Source: CAZCVI01 sp964502145
Lineage (GTDB): Bacteria; Acidobacteriota; Aminicenantia; UBA2199
Length of the DNA stretch: 64,000 nt
Assembly: GCA_964502145.1 (NCBI GenBank)
Contig: CAZCVI010000016.1
Span: 36,253 to 100,252, forward strand
Direction of reading: 5' to 3'
Part shown: piece after piece, positions 8,501 to 23,500 of the stretch
Position numbering within the stretch: position 1 is the stretch's first letter
Layout of the letters: each line of letters starts with the position of its first letter
Translations under genes and position numbers: made by a program
Notes under the pieces: model-generated
Told to the model about the DNA's origin: nothing
The model's database searches: none
The model's input: the letters and a program-made list of their open reading frames with translations, nothing else

Positions 8501-11500
8501 GGTGGAGGTATCGCTGACATAGTTCCAGAGTTCCTCGGCGCTCTTGAGATTAATATCTTCTTCTTTATCTATGACGTAACGATTATCGCCATTGATAAGC
8601 AAGAAAGATTGGAAGGTGGGGCATTCCCACTGGAGGTGATTGACGCGGTTCTCAATGCGTGCCTCGGCAATGACGATTTTGATCTGGGCATTATCTATTA
8701 TTTTTTTCACCCGTTCATCGGGAAGCGAGGGTTCAATCGGAATATAAGCGGCGCCCGCTTTCATGATGCCCAGAATGGCGGTGAGGAAGTAAATAGAACG
8801 GTTCATCCATATGCCCACCAGTTCATTGGGCAAAACACTCTTCTGATCCCGGAGATAATGGGCCACTTGATTGGCGCGGCGATCGAGTTCTTCATAGGTG
8901 AGCCATTCATGCTGATAGTGAACGGCAATACGCCGGGGAGTTTTTAGAACTTGCCGCTCAAAGAGCGTGGTGAAACATGTATCCCTAACCAGATCGGTCT
9001 GGGTGCGGTTAAATTCAAAAAGCAGTTGTTGTTTTTCGGCTTCAGCCAACATATTTATATCATAGATGGAGATTTCGGGGGTTTCTAAAACCGCCAGGAG
9101 GATATTGATAAAATGTTTGGACAGGGATTCAATGGTTCGTTCCTTAAAAATACCGGCGTAATATTGGAAAGTAAAATTCAATTCCTCAATATCTTCCATC
9201 ACATCAATGGCAAGATCGAATTTGGCGGTTTTATTCTCGAAGGGATAGGGGGTCATGGAAATCCCTTCGAGATTTACCTGGGCTTGTTCCATATTCTGGC
9301 AGGCGAATTGGGCATCAAAGAGGGGGTTGCGGGAAGGGTCTCTTTGGAGGTCGAGATTATCCACCAGTTCCTCGAACTGATAATCCTGGTTTTCAAAGGC
9401 TTTGATACTGCATTCTTTCACTTCTTGTAAAAACTGAGAAAAGTGTTTTTGGCCCTCGGGGTGATTGCGTAGCGCCAGTTCATTGACAAACATACCGATA
9501 ATGTGTTGGAGGTCGGCATGGGGTCGCCCGGCAATATCGCAGCCAATGACAACATCGTCCTGGCCGGTATATTTAAACAAGAGGACGTTGTACACGGCGA
9601 GTAAATAGGAAAAAGTGGTGACTTGATGCTGGAGACAGGCACGCTTAAAACGGGCGACATCCTGGCCCTGGAGCCGGGTTAAAATAATATCCCCGGCAAA
9701 AGTAAACACGGCGGGGCGGGCGGCATCGGTGGGCAGATCAAGTTTAGGGAGCCAATTGACATCGGCATAAAGATCCAGCCAATACTTTTTCTGCGCTTCC
9801 AAACGGTGGGTATTAAATACATTATTCTGCCAACCGGAGAAATCTTTGTATTGAACCTTCAACGGTGGAAGTTGACCCTGGTTAAAGAGGGTGGTAAAAT
9901 CTTCCAGTAGTATTTCAACGGAAGTACCATCGCTGATAATATGATGCATGTCAAAGAGGAGCAGCATTTTTTCATCGGGCAATGTACCGAGCCCCATGCG
10001 CAAGAGTGGGGGCCGGGTTAAATCAAAGGGACGAACGAATTGGGCGACCACGTGTTCAACGGGCCGGGAATCGCAGGCATAGTGTTCAATGGCAAATTCA
10101 ACGGTGGGAAACACGCGCTGAACCGGTTCGTTCTCCAGTAACATAAAGGCGGTACGCAGGGTTTCATGGCGGGTGATCAAGGCGTTGATGGCGGTTTGGA
10201 ATTGACTTTCCGAAACCTTTTCATTGATTATCTGAACCATGGGCATGTTGTAGGTGGTGCCGACGTTTTCCAGTTGTTCTAAAAAGAAAAGCCGCTTTTG
10301 GGCGGAGGATTGGCGGTAATAATCCCGGTTTTCAACCGGCGCGATGGTTTCAAAAATGGTCTTTTTCGCCTCTTGGATATACGTGGCCATAAAACTAATG
10401 CGGGGATCTTTGAAGAACACGCCGAGGGGGACTTCAACGTCAAATTCCTGGTGGACCTGGGCATTCATCGTGGTGGCTCTTAACGAATGACCGCCCAGTT
10501 CAAAGAAATTATCATGGATACCAATTTTGTTTTTCTCTATTTTGAGGACATTGGCCCAGATTTCCACGAGTTTTTCCTGGACAAAATTAACGGGGCCGAC
10601 AAAATGGGTCGTTCGTTGTACTTCTGGTTTGGGCAGGGCGCGTTGGTTGACTTTTCCCGACGTGGTGAGGGGGATTTGTTCCAAGCACATGAAGTAAGCG
10701 GGCACCATATAATCGGGAAGACTGGTGGCGAGAAACGTGCGCAGCTCTTTATCATCCAGGGGAGTCTGGGCGACGTAATACGCGGTGAGAGATTTATCGC
10801 CGGCCTCATCAATGTGAACGCAAACGGCCGCTTCTTTGATGTGGGGGTGTTTGAGGAGGCAATTTTCAATTTCACCGGGTTCAATACGAAAGCCGCGGAT
10901 TTTAACTTGTTGGTCAATGCGGCCTAAGAACTGAATATTGCCGTCGGCAAGCGTGCAGGTCAGATCACCGGTGCGATAGGCGAGAGCATTTAGCAGGGGG
11001 AGGTGAATAAATTTTTCTGCGGTTAAGTCGGGGCGATTCAAATATCCCCTGGCCAAACCAACACCGGTAATAAACAATTCACCGGGGATACCCAGGGGCT
11101 GGAGAGCGAGATTTTTGTCCAATACATATAAACCAATGTTGTCTATGGGCTTACCGATGGGAATAATGTGTTGTTCGGGACCAGCAGCACAGTCAAAATA
11201 GGAGACATCAATGGTGGCTTCAGTGGGACCGTATAAATTGGCCAGCCGGGTGTGGTTCTCCGTGTTTAATAACTGGTTAAAAAGAGAGACATGGGAGGAT
11301 AACAGGGCTTCGCCACTGGTGAAAACCTGTTTTAAACTGGATAACCTGCCGGTGTGACGGTAACCCTTGACATAATCCAAGAATACAGCCAACATCGAGG
11401 GCACAAAGTGCATGGTGGTGACGCGGGCGGTGGCAATGCTGTCGATGATGGTGGCGGGGTTCTTTTCGCCGCCCGGAACGAGTAAACAGAGCCTGGCGCC

Positions 11501-14500
11501 CACAATGGACCACCATAAAAGCTCCCAGACGGAGACATCGAAGGTAAAGGTGGTTTTTTGCAAGATGCAATCATCGGGAGTGAGGGGATATTTGTTCTGC
11601 ATCCAATGAATGCGGTTGACCAGGGAGTGATGTTCGATGATGGTGCCCTTGGGTCTGCCGGTGGTGCCGGAGGTGTAGATGACGTAGGCGGGGGTGGTGG
11701 GAATTATAGCAGGAATAGGAGTAATGGGAGGAATGGGAATGGCGGATTGGATTAGGGTTTTAGTGAGGAGAAGGTGGGCGGCGCTGTCGGAGAGGATGTA
11801 TTGGATACGATCCTCGGGGTATTCGGGGTCGATGGGGAGGTAGGCGGCAGCGGATTTTAAGATGGCGAGGATGGCGATGATCATTTCAATGGAACGTTCG
11901 ATTTTGAGGGCGACGATGGTGTTGGGGTGGACGCCTTGAGTATTTAAATAATGGGCCAATTGGGTGGATTGGGTGTTTAAGAGGGAATAGGTGAGTTGGC
12001 TTTCCCCGATGAGGGCGATATGATCCGGGGTGCGCTCGGCTTGTTGGATGAATAAGTGGGGAATGGTTGTATCGGCGGGATAGGGGGCAGCGGTGCTGTT
12101 GAATTCAATTAATAGGCGGGTTTGCTCCTCACAAGACATCCAGGTGATCTCAGAGAGGGTGGTGTCGGGATTTTTTAGAATCTGCTTGATACCTTCATGA
12201 TAATGCTGGGCAATTTGCGCCACCGTGGCGGAATCAATCACATTGCCATTGTATTGAAAGGTGATTTGTAAACGATCGGTATACCCAAGGGTGATGGTGA
12301 AACCATAATTGGTCTGCTCAAACACCTCCGCCCGGGTTAATGAAAAAGAGGAGTCGTTGTCCGTGGTGGTCTGGTTCTGATAGCCCTCGATTTGATCGGC
12401 AATGGGATAATTCTCAAAAACAAAGAGATGATCAAGCAGGTTCTGCTTCAAAGAACTCTGGGCTTGAATATCTGCCAGAGGATGATAATGATGGGCTTCA
12501 CTGGTAATGGCTTCTTTCTGAACTTTTTGTAGCAGGGTGGACAAGAACATGGTGTCCAGAAACCGGATACGCACAGGAATGGTATTGATAAATAAGCCAA
12601 CCATGGTTTCAACGCCCTCCAATTGCGAGGGACGCCCGGAGACGACGGCTCCAAAGACCACATCCTCTTTGCCGGTATATTTCCCTAGCAGAATACCCCA
12701 CAGGGTCTGGGTGACGATGTTCAGGGTGACATTGGTCTGAGCCGCCAGGGCATTAAGGGCCTGGGTGTGTTGGGCATCAAGGTGGAGGGTGACTTTTTGA
12801 TTGTCAAAAGCCCCCTGTGACTCATGGCTTTTGATAATCCCCGATTGCTCGGTGAAGGAATCCAGATACGCTTGCCAATAGCGGGAGGATTCTTCCCTGT
12901 CTTGTTTTTCCAGCCATTCTATATAAGAGCGATAGGGCCGGGAAGCGGGCATAGAATAGGTTTTGTTTTGCAAAAGCGCGGTATAAATCTGGAAGAAGTC
13001 GGCATTTACAAGCCCAATACACCAGCCATCCATCAGGATATGGTGGAAACTCCAGATAAATTCATAGGTGGCTGGCGCCAGACGCAAGATAGAAGCACGC
13101 ACCACGATGTCTTTACTTAAATCGAAGGAGGAGTGGATATCATTGGCTTTAAATTGGCGGATAAAATTTTCTATTTCCTCATTATCGTCGAAGTAACTGA
13201 TATCCAGGTAATAAAATTTCACGCCACGCTCTTTTAAGACCACTTGCAGGGGACGGAGCGTGCCCAGATGGACAAAGGCAGTGCGTAAGATATCGTGTCG
13301 TTTCACCAATTGGTTCAGACTTTGTTCGACGAGGGGGATATCCAATTTCCCGGAGAGACGAAAAGCAGCCTGTTGGAAATAGGATTGGGCGGATTGATCC
13401 AACAAGGAATGAAATAACAAGCCCTCTTGCATGGGAGAGAGAGGATAATAATCCTCGGTATCGGGATAAAGGGTGAGCAAACGCCCAAGGGCTTCAATGG
13501 ATAAGTTTTGATAGGTAAAATCACTGGGGGTGCGTTCGCTGGTTTCCTGGCTGACGCAATGGGAGATAATATATTGGAGTTGCGCCTGGAAATTTTCCGC
13601 CAGAGTAGTGATCGTCTCCGGTTTAAAGTAGGTGGTGTTGTAGGTGATGTCCATGGACAACTGGTTGTTCACCACCATGCCGTTAATATCCAAATCATGG
13701 TCCCGTAGATACTCCAAACTGATGGGATTGCCGCCGGATTCCTTGGCGATTTGAAAGTGGGAGGCTTGATTAACATCCGCGTCGAATTGACCGAGATAAT
13801 TAAAAAGCAAAAAGGGCTGGAGGGTAAAATCAATCCCCGTGGTGGCTTCTTGCGGGGCTAAATATTTCAGCAACCCATAACCAATTCCCTTATTAGGAAC
13901 CTTTCTTAAGGTCTCTTTAATCTCTTTGATCTGGCGCCCGGGGTCACTGGCATGGGAAAAATCCAAAAGAACGGGATAGGTGGTGGTGAACCACCCCACG
14001 GTGCGACTGATATTGATATCACCGGCAATATTTTCCCTGCCGTGTCCTTCTAACGCGATCAATAAGGCACTTTGGCCAAAGGTTTTTTTGATTGCTAAAC
14101 CCAGAGCGGTTAACAAGATATCATTGATCTCCGTGTTATAACATTGATTCACCTGGTTTAATAACATATGGGTGGTGGTAGCGTCGAGGCTTAAAGAGAC
14201 ACTTCGTGCATCTTTAAAAACGTTGGTCGTACCGGCGAAATCCTTTTTAATGGCAGGAATAGTCTTGGCCGTGACGTCTTGCCAGTAGGGAATTTCTTGC
14301 AATAGGGTTTTATGATGGGCATACCGCTGTAATTCTTGCGCCCAATGTTGAAAGGAATCGGTTTTGGGAGGCAATAAAGGGGACAGGCCAGTTTTAAATT
14401 GCGTGAAGAGGGTTTGGATATCTTCAAACAAGATGCGCCACGAGATGCCATCAATAACCAGGTGATGCACGGCAATTAATAAGCGGTCGCCATCCAACAG

Positions 14501-17500
14501 GTGAAATAAACCCAGCTTCAGCAGCGGTCCGGTTTCAAGATTGATGCTGCTTTGCAGGAGCGTGCAGAGTCTTTCCAGTTCTTCTATACTAGCGGGGTGG
14601 TGGCGCAAGTCGTGTTCCTCAAGAGAGAGCGGGAAATCCACGGGTTGATTGATTTGTTGCACGTCAAGGGTTTGGGCATCTATTTTATAAGTCAAACGCA
14701 GGGCATCGTGATGCTCTGCTATTTTATGAAATACTTTTTTTATAGTATCTTTAGCGAACCCGGCGGGGGCGTGGTACATCACGGATTGGTTAAAATGATG
14801 GGAGACGGGAGAGAAGGTTTTGAAGAATCCTGCTTGAATGGGGGTGAGGGGAACGAGACCAGTCACTGGGGATTGATTGGGGATTCGTTGTAGCTTTTTG
14901 ATATGGGGGGACATGTCAGCGATCACGGGATATTGGAAGATGTCTTTCATCTCCAGCTTGTATCCGGCGCTGTTCATGCGGGACATGATTTGAATGGCTT
15001 TAATAGAGTCGCCGCCAATGTGGAAGAAGTTGTCGGTGATACTGATATTGGGTTTTCCCAGCACCGTTTCCCAGATTTCTTTTAATTGTTTTTCAATGTC
15101 GTTGCGGGGTGGGATATAATGGGTGGCAATTTGGGTTGCCCTGGCATCGGGTAAGGCATGACGATCTACTTTTCCCGTGGCGGAGAGGGGAATCTGTTCC
15201 AGTTGCATAAAATAGGCGGGAATCATATATTCGGGCAAACTTTTAGACAGATAGTCTCTTAAAACATTCCCGCTGAGCGGGGTATCGGCGACAAAATAGG
15301 CGGCGAGACTCAAATCGGTGATCTCTTGACCCACGACAATGACAACCACATCTTTGATCTGGGGGTGCTTTAATAATAGGTTCTCGATCTCGCCCAGTTC
15401 GATGCGGTAGCCGCGGATTTTTACTTGCCAATCGCTGCGACCGAGGAATTCAATGTTACCATCGGGGAGCCAACGGGCGAGGTCGCCGGTTTGGTAGAAT
15501 TTTGTGGACGGAGTGGACTGAGTGGACGAAGTGGACAGGGAGAGAAACTTGTGGTGGGTAAGATCGGGGTTGTTTAGATAGCCGCAGGCGAGACCGTGGC
15601 CGGATAAGAGCAGTTGACCGGGGATGCCGATGGGGGATAATTGGTAATTTTGATCGACTATTAGAATCTGGGTGTTGGCGATGGGCTTGCCGATGGATAT
15701 GATGGTCTGGGGTTGGAGGTCGCGGTAAATGGAGCTGAGGACACTGTTTTCCGTGGGACCGTATTCATTCACAAGCTCGACAAATGGCAGGAGTTGTTTG
15801 CTTTTTTCCACGAGAGTGGGTAAGACGGCTTCGCCGGCGAGGGTAACGACCTTGATGGTGGATAATTGGTCCGGGGTGGCGGCTTCCAATAGGCCCCGGT
15901 ATAAAGAAGGGACACAGATAAAGTGGGTGATACGGGTGGTGGCGATGATCTGGGTGATCCTAGTGATATCTTTGGCCTCATCGCGGCTGGGAAGCACGAC
16001 GGGCGTGCCGGAAAGCAGGGGGGTGAAAAAGGAAGTTAAGAATCCATCGAAGATAAAAGAAAACAATTGCAAGGCACGGTGATGGGTGGTTAATTTATAT
16101 TCGCCCATGCGATAGTTGATGGTATTATATATAGCACGGTGCTCGACCATCACGCCCTTGGGTTTGCCGGTGGAACCGGAAGTGTAGATGATGTAAGCGA
16201 GAGAGGTGGGAAGAATGGGAGCAATAGGAGTAATAGGATGAATGGGAGTGGAATCTTGGATGAAGGATGGGGTGACGATGATTTGGGCATTGCTGTCGGA
16301 GAGCATGAATTGTTTTCGGTCAGCGGGGGCGGTGGGATCAATGGGGAGATAGGCGGCGGCGGATTTTAAGATGGCGAGGATGGCGATGATCATTTCTAAT
16401 GAATGTTCCATCATCAGAGCAACAATGGTATTGGGCAATACGCCTTTCTCTAATAATATATGGGCCAATTGAGTGGAGTGAATGTTTAGTTCACGGTAGG
16501 TTAATTGGCCTTTGGTGGGGTCGATGATGGCGATTGAATCGGGAATGCGGACGACTTGTTCGGCGAATAATTGGGGCAGGGTTTTGTCTGCTGGAAGAGT
16601 GAGCGGGGCGTTAAATTGATATAAGATTTGCTCTTTCTCGGCGGGGGATAAAAGGGTTAAGTCTGCTACTTGCAGGTCTTGATGGGCGAGAATCTGCATG
16701 AACGCGATATGCAAATGACGGGCCAATTGCTCAACATAATGATCGTCAAGGGCATTACTGTTGTAATGGAAGCTGATTGATAATTGCGTGGTTCCCGATA
16801 CGACGAGATTTAAATCATAATTGGTTTCACGAAATACATCGGCATGGGTGACCACAAAGGATACCTCGGCGGGTGTGTCTTTGTCACTGCTATAACCCTC
16901 AATCTGCTCGGCAACGGGATAATTCTCAAACACGAAAAGATGATCGAAAAGATGATGCTTCAAAAACGTGCTGGCCTGAATAGCCACCAGGGGATGATGA
17001 TGATGGGCTTCGCTGGCCAGAGCCTCGGACTGAATCTGTTGAATCAAGTGGAGAAAGGCGGTTTCCTCGGAAAAACGAATGCGCACGGGAATAGTATTGA
17101 TAAACAAACCCACCATGGTTTCAACACCATCCAACCCGGCAGGACGACCAGAAACAACGGCACCAAACACCACATCCTTTTTGCCGGTATATTTCCCCAG
17201 CAGAATGCCCCACAGGGTCTGGGTTAAAATATTCAGGGTGACATGGGTCCGCGCGGCCAAGGCATTCAGTTGCTGGGTGTGTTCTGGTTCCAGAGTAATA
17301 ACAACCTTGCCATGGGAATAAGAAGCGGGTTGCTCGGAGTTCTTGACCTTTGGTTTAAGAATAGCGGTTTGTTCATCAAAGGTCTGGAGATAATTCTGCC
17401 AATAGCGGGCGGACTCTTCTTTATCCTTTTTTTCCAACCATTGAATATAAGTGCGATAGGGTTTGGGCCGTGGCAAATGGACGGGTTGATGTTGGGCATG

Positions 17501-20500
17501 GGCGGAATAGATATGAAAGAAATCACTGATAATTAACCCGATACACCACCCATCCATCAATACATGATTGGAACTCCAGATGAATTCATAAAGAGAGTCC
17601 TGCAACTGGATAATGGCGGTGCGAACCAGGGGTTCGTGACTCAAATCAAAGGGGGAATTCTTTTCTTTTAACTTGTACTCATTTACAAACTTTTCCTTCT
17701 CTACATCGTCCTTCATCCCGCTGATATCCTGGTAATAAAAAACCATGGAGCGATCTTTTAACACCACCTGCAAGGGCCGGGGCGTGTTTTGATGAACAAA
17801 AGCAGTGCGCAAGACATCGTGATGTTGAACCAGTTCATGGAGACTCTTTTCCACCAGGGGGATGTTAAGATGACTGGCTAAACGGAAAGACGTTTGTTCA
17901 AAATTGGTATGGGCGGTGGGGTTCAATAATGCTTGAAACAACATGCCTTCCTGCATGGGCGAAAGGGGATAAATATCCTCCATGGCGGGGTAAATAGTCA
18001 ACAGATGCTGGAGGGTTTCGATAGATAAATGGGGGTAAGTAAAATCACTGGGCGTGTATTCGCGGGTTTCGCGGCTGGTGCAAAAGGCGATGAGGTGCTG
18101 GAGTTCCTGGTGGAAATGCTGGGATAGTGTGGCGATGGTCTCTGGTTTAAAATGAGTGGTGCTGTAGGTGATGGTCATGCTTAACCGCTGGTTGAGAGTC
18201 ATGCCGTTCACTTCCAGTACATGCTCTCGTTGATAATTCAAACCCATTGATTCACCGGTGGACTCCTCGGCCATTTGAAAGAGGCGGAGTTGTTGGACAT
18301 CGGTGTCAAATTGACCGAGGTAATTAAAAATCAGTGAGGGTTGTACGGTAAAATCTATTTTGGGCTCGGTGGTGTTTTCCGCCAGGTATTTTAAGATGCC
18401 ATAACCAATACCTTTGTGGGGAATTTTCCGAAATGTCTCTTTTATTTCCTTGATCTGGCGTCCGGGGTTGCTGGCGTATGATAAATCCAAGAGCACGGGA
18501 TATACACTGGTAAACCAACCCACTGTACGGCTAATATCAATGTCAGCGGCGATGTCTTCCCGACCATGACCCTCCATGGCAATCAATACGCGATCCTGGG
18601 CAAAGGTTTTTTGTATGGCTAAACCCAGCGCGGTGATTAATATGTCATTGATCTCGGTGTTATAACAGGGATTGACTTTATTTATCAAGAGCAGTGTTTC
18701 GGTTTCATCCAGATTAAAGACGATACTGCGGCTATCTTTGACAGCATTACCAACAGCATCAAAATCCTTTTTTAGAGGAGGAACGGTCTGGGTGACCACC
18801 TGTGCCCAATAGGATTTCTCTTGCAATAAAGTTTTATGCTGGGCATATTCCTGAAGTTTTTTTGACCAGTACTGGAAGGAATCGGTTTTAGGGGGTAAAG
18901 AAAGGGGCTTACCTGCGTCGATCAGGGTATATAACGTCTGGATATCTTCAAAAAGTATCCGCCATGAGATTCCATCTACCACCAAATGATGAATAGCGAT
19001 GAATAATCGGTCACCATCAGGTAGATGAAATAAGCCGACTTTCATCAGGGGACCATTTTCTAGATTAATACTACTTTGAATATGGTTTATTTGCTTTTGG
19101 AGTTCTGCGGAGAGTTCACTGGTATTAGGAACGAGGTGGGTGAGGTCATGTTCTTGAAGGGAAAGGGGATAATCCAGGCCATGAATGAGCTGTTCAACTT
19201 GTTGGGTGTGGGGATCGGGTTTAAAAGTCATACGCAGGGCATCGTGATATTCTTGAATTTTGAAGAACACCTTTTCCACAATCTCTTTATCCAATCGTTC
19301 GGGGGTCTGGAACATAACGACCTGGTTATAATGGTGGGAATCGGGGGAAGCGGCGCTAAAGAATGCCTTCTGAATCGGAGTTAACGGGACGAATCCGGTG
19401 ATGGTTGATTGATCGGGAACCCGTTCTACTTTAAAAACATGGGGGGATAATTCCGCGATGATGGGGTATTGGAAGATATCTTTCATTTCCAATTTATAAC
19501 CGGCGCGATTGAGGCGGGATAAGATTTGAATGGATTTGATGGAATCACCACCGATGTGGAAAAAGTTCTCGTTGATGCTGACATGTTGTTTCCCCAGCAC
19601 GGCTTCCCAGATTTCCTTGAGAGTCTGTTCGATCTCATTGCGGGGCGCGAGATAGTAGCTGGAAATGGCATTTAATTCAGGTTCGGGTAGGGCTTTGCGG
19701 TTAATTTTCCCGCTGGTGGTGCGGGGGAGTTGTTGAAGGGGTATAAAATAGGCGGGGATCATATACGTGGGTAAAGAGTTTAACAACCATTCGCGTAATT
19801 CCAGGGGGGTAAGCTCCATGGTGGGAACAATATACGCCACCAGCATTTTATCGCCCACGGCATCTGTTTTTACCACCACGACGCACTCTGTGATGCGGGG
19901 ATGTATTAATAAGTGCGTTTCAATCTCGCCCAATTCGATTCTAAAGCCGCGTATTTTGATCTGGAAATCGATTCTACCCAGAAATTCGATATTGCCATCG
20001 GGTAACCAACGGGCCAGGTCGCCGGTTTTGTATAACCGGGTGGTAATGGCGGGGTTGAGAGGGGAAAATGCGTCGTGGGTGGCCTGGGGTAAGTTCAGAT
20101 ACCCACGGGTCAACCCTGAACCGGCAATACACAGTTGACCGGGAATACCAGGGGCTTGAATGCCATCGTTGGTATTAAGAATAACTATATTATAATGAGT
20201 GATAGGTTTACCAATAGGAACAACAGCGGGCATGGGCATGGTGCATGGATAATAGGTGGCGCACACGGTGGTTTCGGTGGGTCCATAGGTGTTGTATACC
20301 GCGCCCATTTCTATTAGTTTATCGACATACTGGTTTTTTAGGACATCTCCGCCACTGATGTAGATGCGAATGGGTAATGTGAAGCCCGCCCGGTTCAATT
20401 CGTTTAATAAGAGCGGGGAGGCGGTGATGAGGGTGACGTGGTGCTTGAAGATAAAAGTTACCAGTCGTTGGATATCTACCAGACTGTCCTTTTCTATAAT

Positions 20501-23500
20501 GGCGAGCTTTCCACCTTTGAGGAGGATGGGATAAAGTTCTTCGACACAGGCATCAAATGTATAGGAAGCTTGTTGAATCACGGTATCGGAAGGGAATAAT
20601 TCAAATTGGTGGGCGAAGGCATCGAGATAGGCCAAAACCTGGCGATGCTCAACTAACACGCCTTTGGGCTGACCGGTGGAACCGGAAGTGTAGATGATGT
20701 AGGCGAGATTGGTGGGAGTAATGGGAGTAATAGGAGTAATGGGAGTAATGGGAGTAATGGGAGTAAAATCTTGGATTTGTTTTTCAGTGAGTACGATTTG
20801 GGTAGCGCTGTCTGCCAGGATGAATTGTTTGCGATTCTCGGGGTAATCGGGGTCAATGGGAAGGTAGGCGGCACCGGATTTTAAAATACCCAGGATGCCG
20901 ATAATCATTTCAATAGAACGGTTTACCATGAGACCAACGATACTATCGGGTAATGCACCTTGTACGATTAATGCATGGGCCAATAAATTGGCTTTATTAT
21001 TTAATTCTGCGTAGGTTAATTGGCAGCCCACGTTATTTTCGCCGATGAGGGCAATATGATCGGGGGTGCGATGGACTTGGGCCTCTAATAATTGATGGAT
21101 CAGGTGTGCCACCGGGAAAACTGTGGGGCTGTTGAATTCTTCCAGGATGTGACGCTTTTCTTCTTCTGTCAGAAGGTCGAGGTCTGCAATCTTGAGGGAT
21201 GGATTTTCCAGCACCATCACCAGTTGTCCTATTATATTGGTTAAATGTTTTGCAAATCGTTCTATTGTCTCCCGTTTAAAAAGAGCCGTACAATATTCCA
21301 GCGTGCAATGAATCCCATCCTGAATTTCCGAGAGTTCAAAGGTTATATCTACTTTCGCGGTTTTGTACTGTGTCGGCTGTGATGAAAATGTCAACCCTTC
21401 AACGGACAGGGAAGGAAAAACAAAATTTTGCACCAATAACATGACATCAAAAACAGGATTATGACTGAAATTGGGTTTTTTCTCTACCTGTTTGATGACT
21501 TCACGGAACGGATAAACCTGGTTCTCAAATGCTGAAAGGGCACCGGTTTTTACAGTGTGCAGGAACTCCCATACCGATGAATCCGTCTGGATTTGATTGC
21601 GCATGACCACCGTGTCCAATAACAGGCCGATAAGGGGTTCCAGGTCCATGTGGTTCCTTCCGGCGATAGGGGTGCCAATGACCATATCTGTTTGTCCCGT
21701 GTAATGGAACAGCGTGATTTCCAAAGCCGTTAATGCCACCATGTACAGCGTGGTGCCGGATTTTTTCATTAAACGAGCCACCCTGTCTTTTAAAGGGCGG
21801 TGGATTTCAAAGGCATGGCTATCCCCGGCAAAGGATTGCACTGCGGGCCGGGGGAAATCCATGGGCATTTCCAATACCGGCAATTCACCGGCCAGAAGAT
21901 TGAGCCAATAATTTTCCTGTTCCTGCAATAAACCGGAGGATAAACGAGTCTGCTGCCATTGCGAGAAGTCCTGGTATTGAACTCTTAAAGGGGGAAGTTG
22001 ATTCTCCATGCCGCCATAAAACGAGGTGATTTCCCTGACAAATATAGCCATGGAGGAACCATCGGAAATAATATGGTTCATGTCAAATAGTAAGATATGT
22101 TTGGTATCATTTTTTTTGATCAGGCCCATGCGCAGTAGCGGTGCCATGGAAAGATCAAAAGGTCGGATAAAATCAGGTATCTCGCCTTTGAAATCTTCGA
22201 TTTCAAAATCTACCTGATCGTGAACTCTCATCACTGCTTTTTCGGTTAGTAAATGAAAGGAGGCCCGTAAAATATCATGTCTTTGCAGCACGGCTTTTAC
22301 GGCTTGTTCCAGTCGTATTTTATCTAAATTGCCGTCCACTTCCAGAATAGAAGGAACATTATAACTGGTCCCGATACCTTCTAACTGCTGGAGTATATAA
22401 AAACGTTGCTGTGCGGATGACTGGGGGTAGTATTCCTTTTTTTCTACTGGTTGGATGCCCTGGTATAAATTCTGGCTCCCATGAACGATGTATTCCGCTT
22501 GTTGACGGATGGTTTGTGATTTAAAGATTTCTGCAAGGGGAATTTCAACATCCAGTGTCCTGTGAATTTTAGATGCCAATGTGGTTGCTTTTAAGGAGTG
22601 GCCGCCGAGGTGGAAAAAATTATCGTCGATGCCTAAAGCGGGCAGGTGACCGGGGTCTCTACCCAAAACTTCATGCCATATGTCAGATAATATTCTTTCT
22701 ATTTTATTGCGCGGTGCGGTATATGTCTCACCCATGGTTGCGGTGGGTTGCGGTAAGGCGCGGTGGTCTATTTTGCCGTTGGCAGTCAGGGGGATTTTTT
22801 CCAACTGGACAAAATAGGTGGGGAGCATGTACTCGGGTAATTCATGGGCCAGGAGCTCCCGTAATTGGGCGCTGGTATACTCTGTTTGGGAAACATAATA
22901 GGTGCAGATGGACTTATCTTTTAATGTGTCTTCATGAACCAGGACCACGGCTTCGTTGATGCCGCTGATCTTTAATACACAATTCTCGATCTCGCCCAAT
23001 TCGATGCGGAAACCGCGTATTTTAACCTGATGATCGATTCTACCGAGGAATTCAATATCCCCGCTGGCTAACCAACGGGCGAGATCCCCGGATTTGTAGA
23101 GCGGGGCGGGCAAAGTAGATGAAGTGGGGGGGGTGATAAATATATCATGGGTTAATTGGGGGTGGTTGAGATATCCTCTGGCCAGACCATCACCACCGAT
23201 GTATAATTCACCGCTGATGCCTAGGGGCACGGGGTTAAAATGTTTGTCCAGAATATAGAGGGAGGTGTTGGCAATGGGTTGGCCGATAGGAATGGTGACG
23301 GCGGTATCGGGAACTGTTTGAATGGGGTAATAACTGGCAAAAACAGTGGTTTCGGTGGGACCATAAACATTGACGATACGATCCGCGCCGAGGAAAGCCA
23401 AGGCTTTTCTAGAATGTTCCACCGATGCCCGTTCACCGCCGAACAATACTTTTCTGGTGCTTTTGAAACAGTGGATTTCTAAATCCACCAGGGTGTTGAA

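Larger units (their letters stand above)
5516..10320 (-). other. NRPS module 8: C-A8(MT)-PCP-TE
   Basis: C domain with HHIISDGTS (about 9930-9955), A8 about 8990-6590, PCP with GGNSLTA (about 6450-6482), then TE. The A8 pocket residues read by aligning to the GrsA framework are D-I-W-E-I-T-A-D-D. This resembles codes I recall for diaminobutyrate-type domains of Pseudomonas lipopeptides, but only weakly, so I leave the substrate open. A methyltransferase is inserted between core motifs a2 and a3. Confidence 0.8.
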
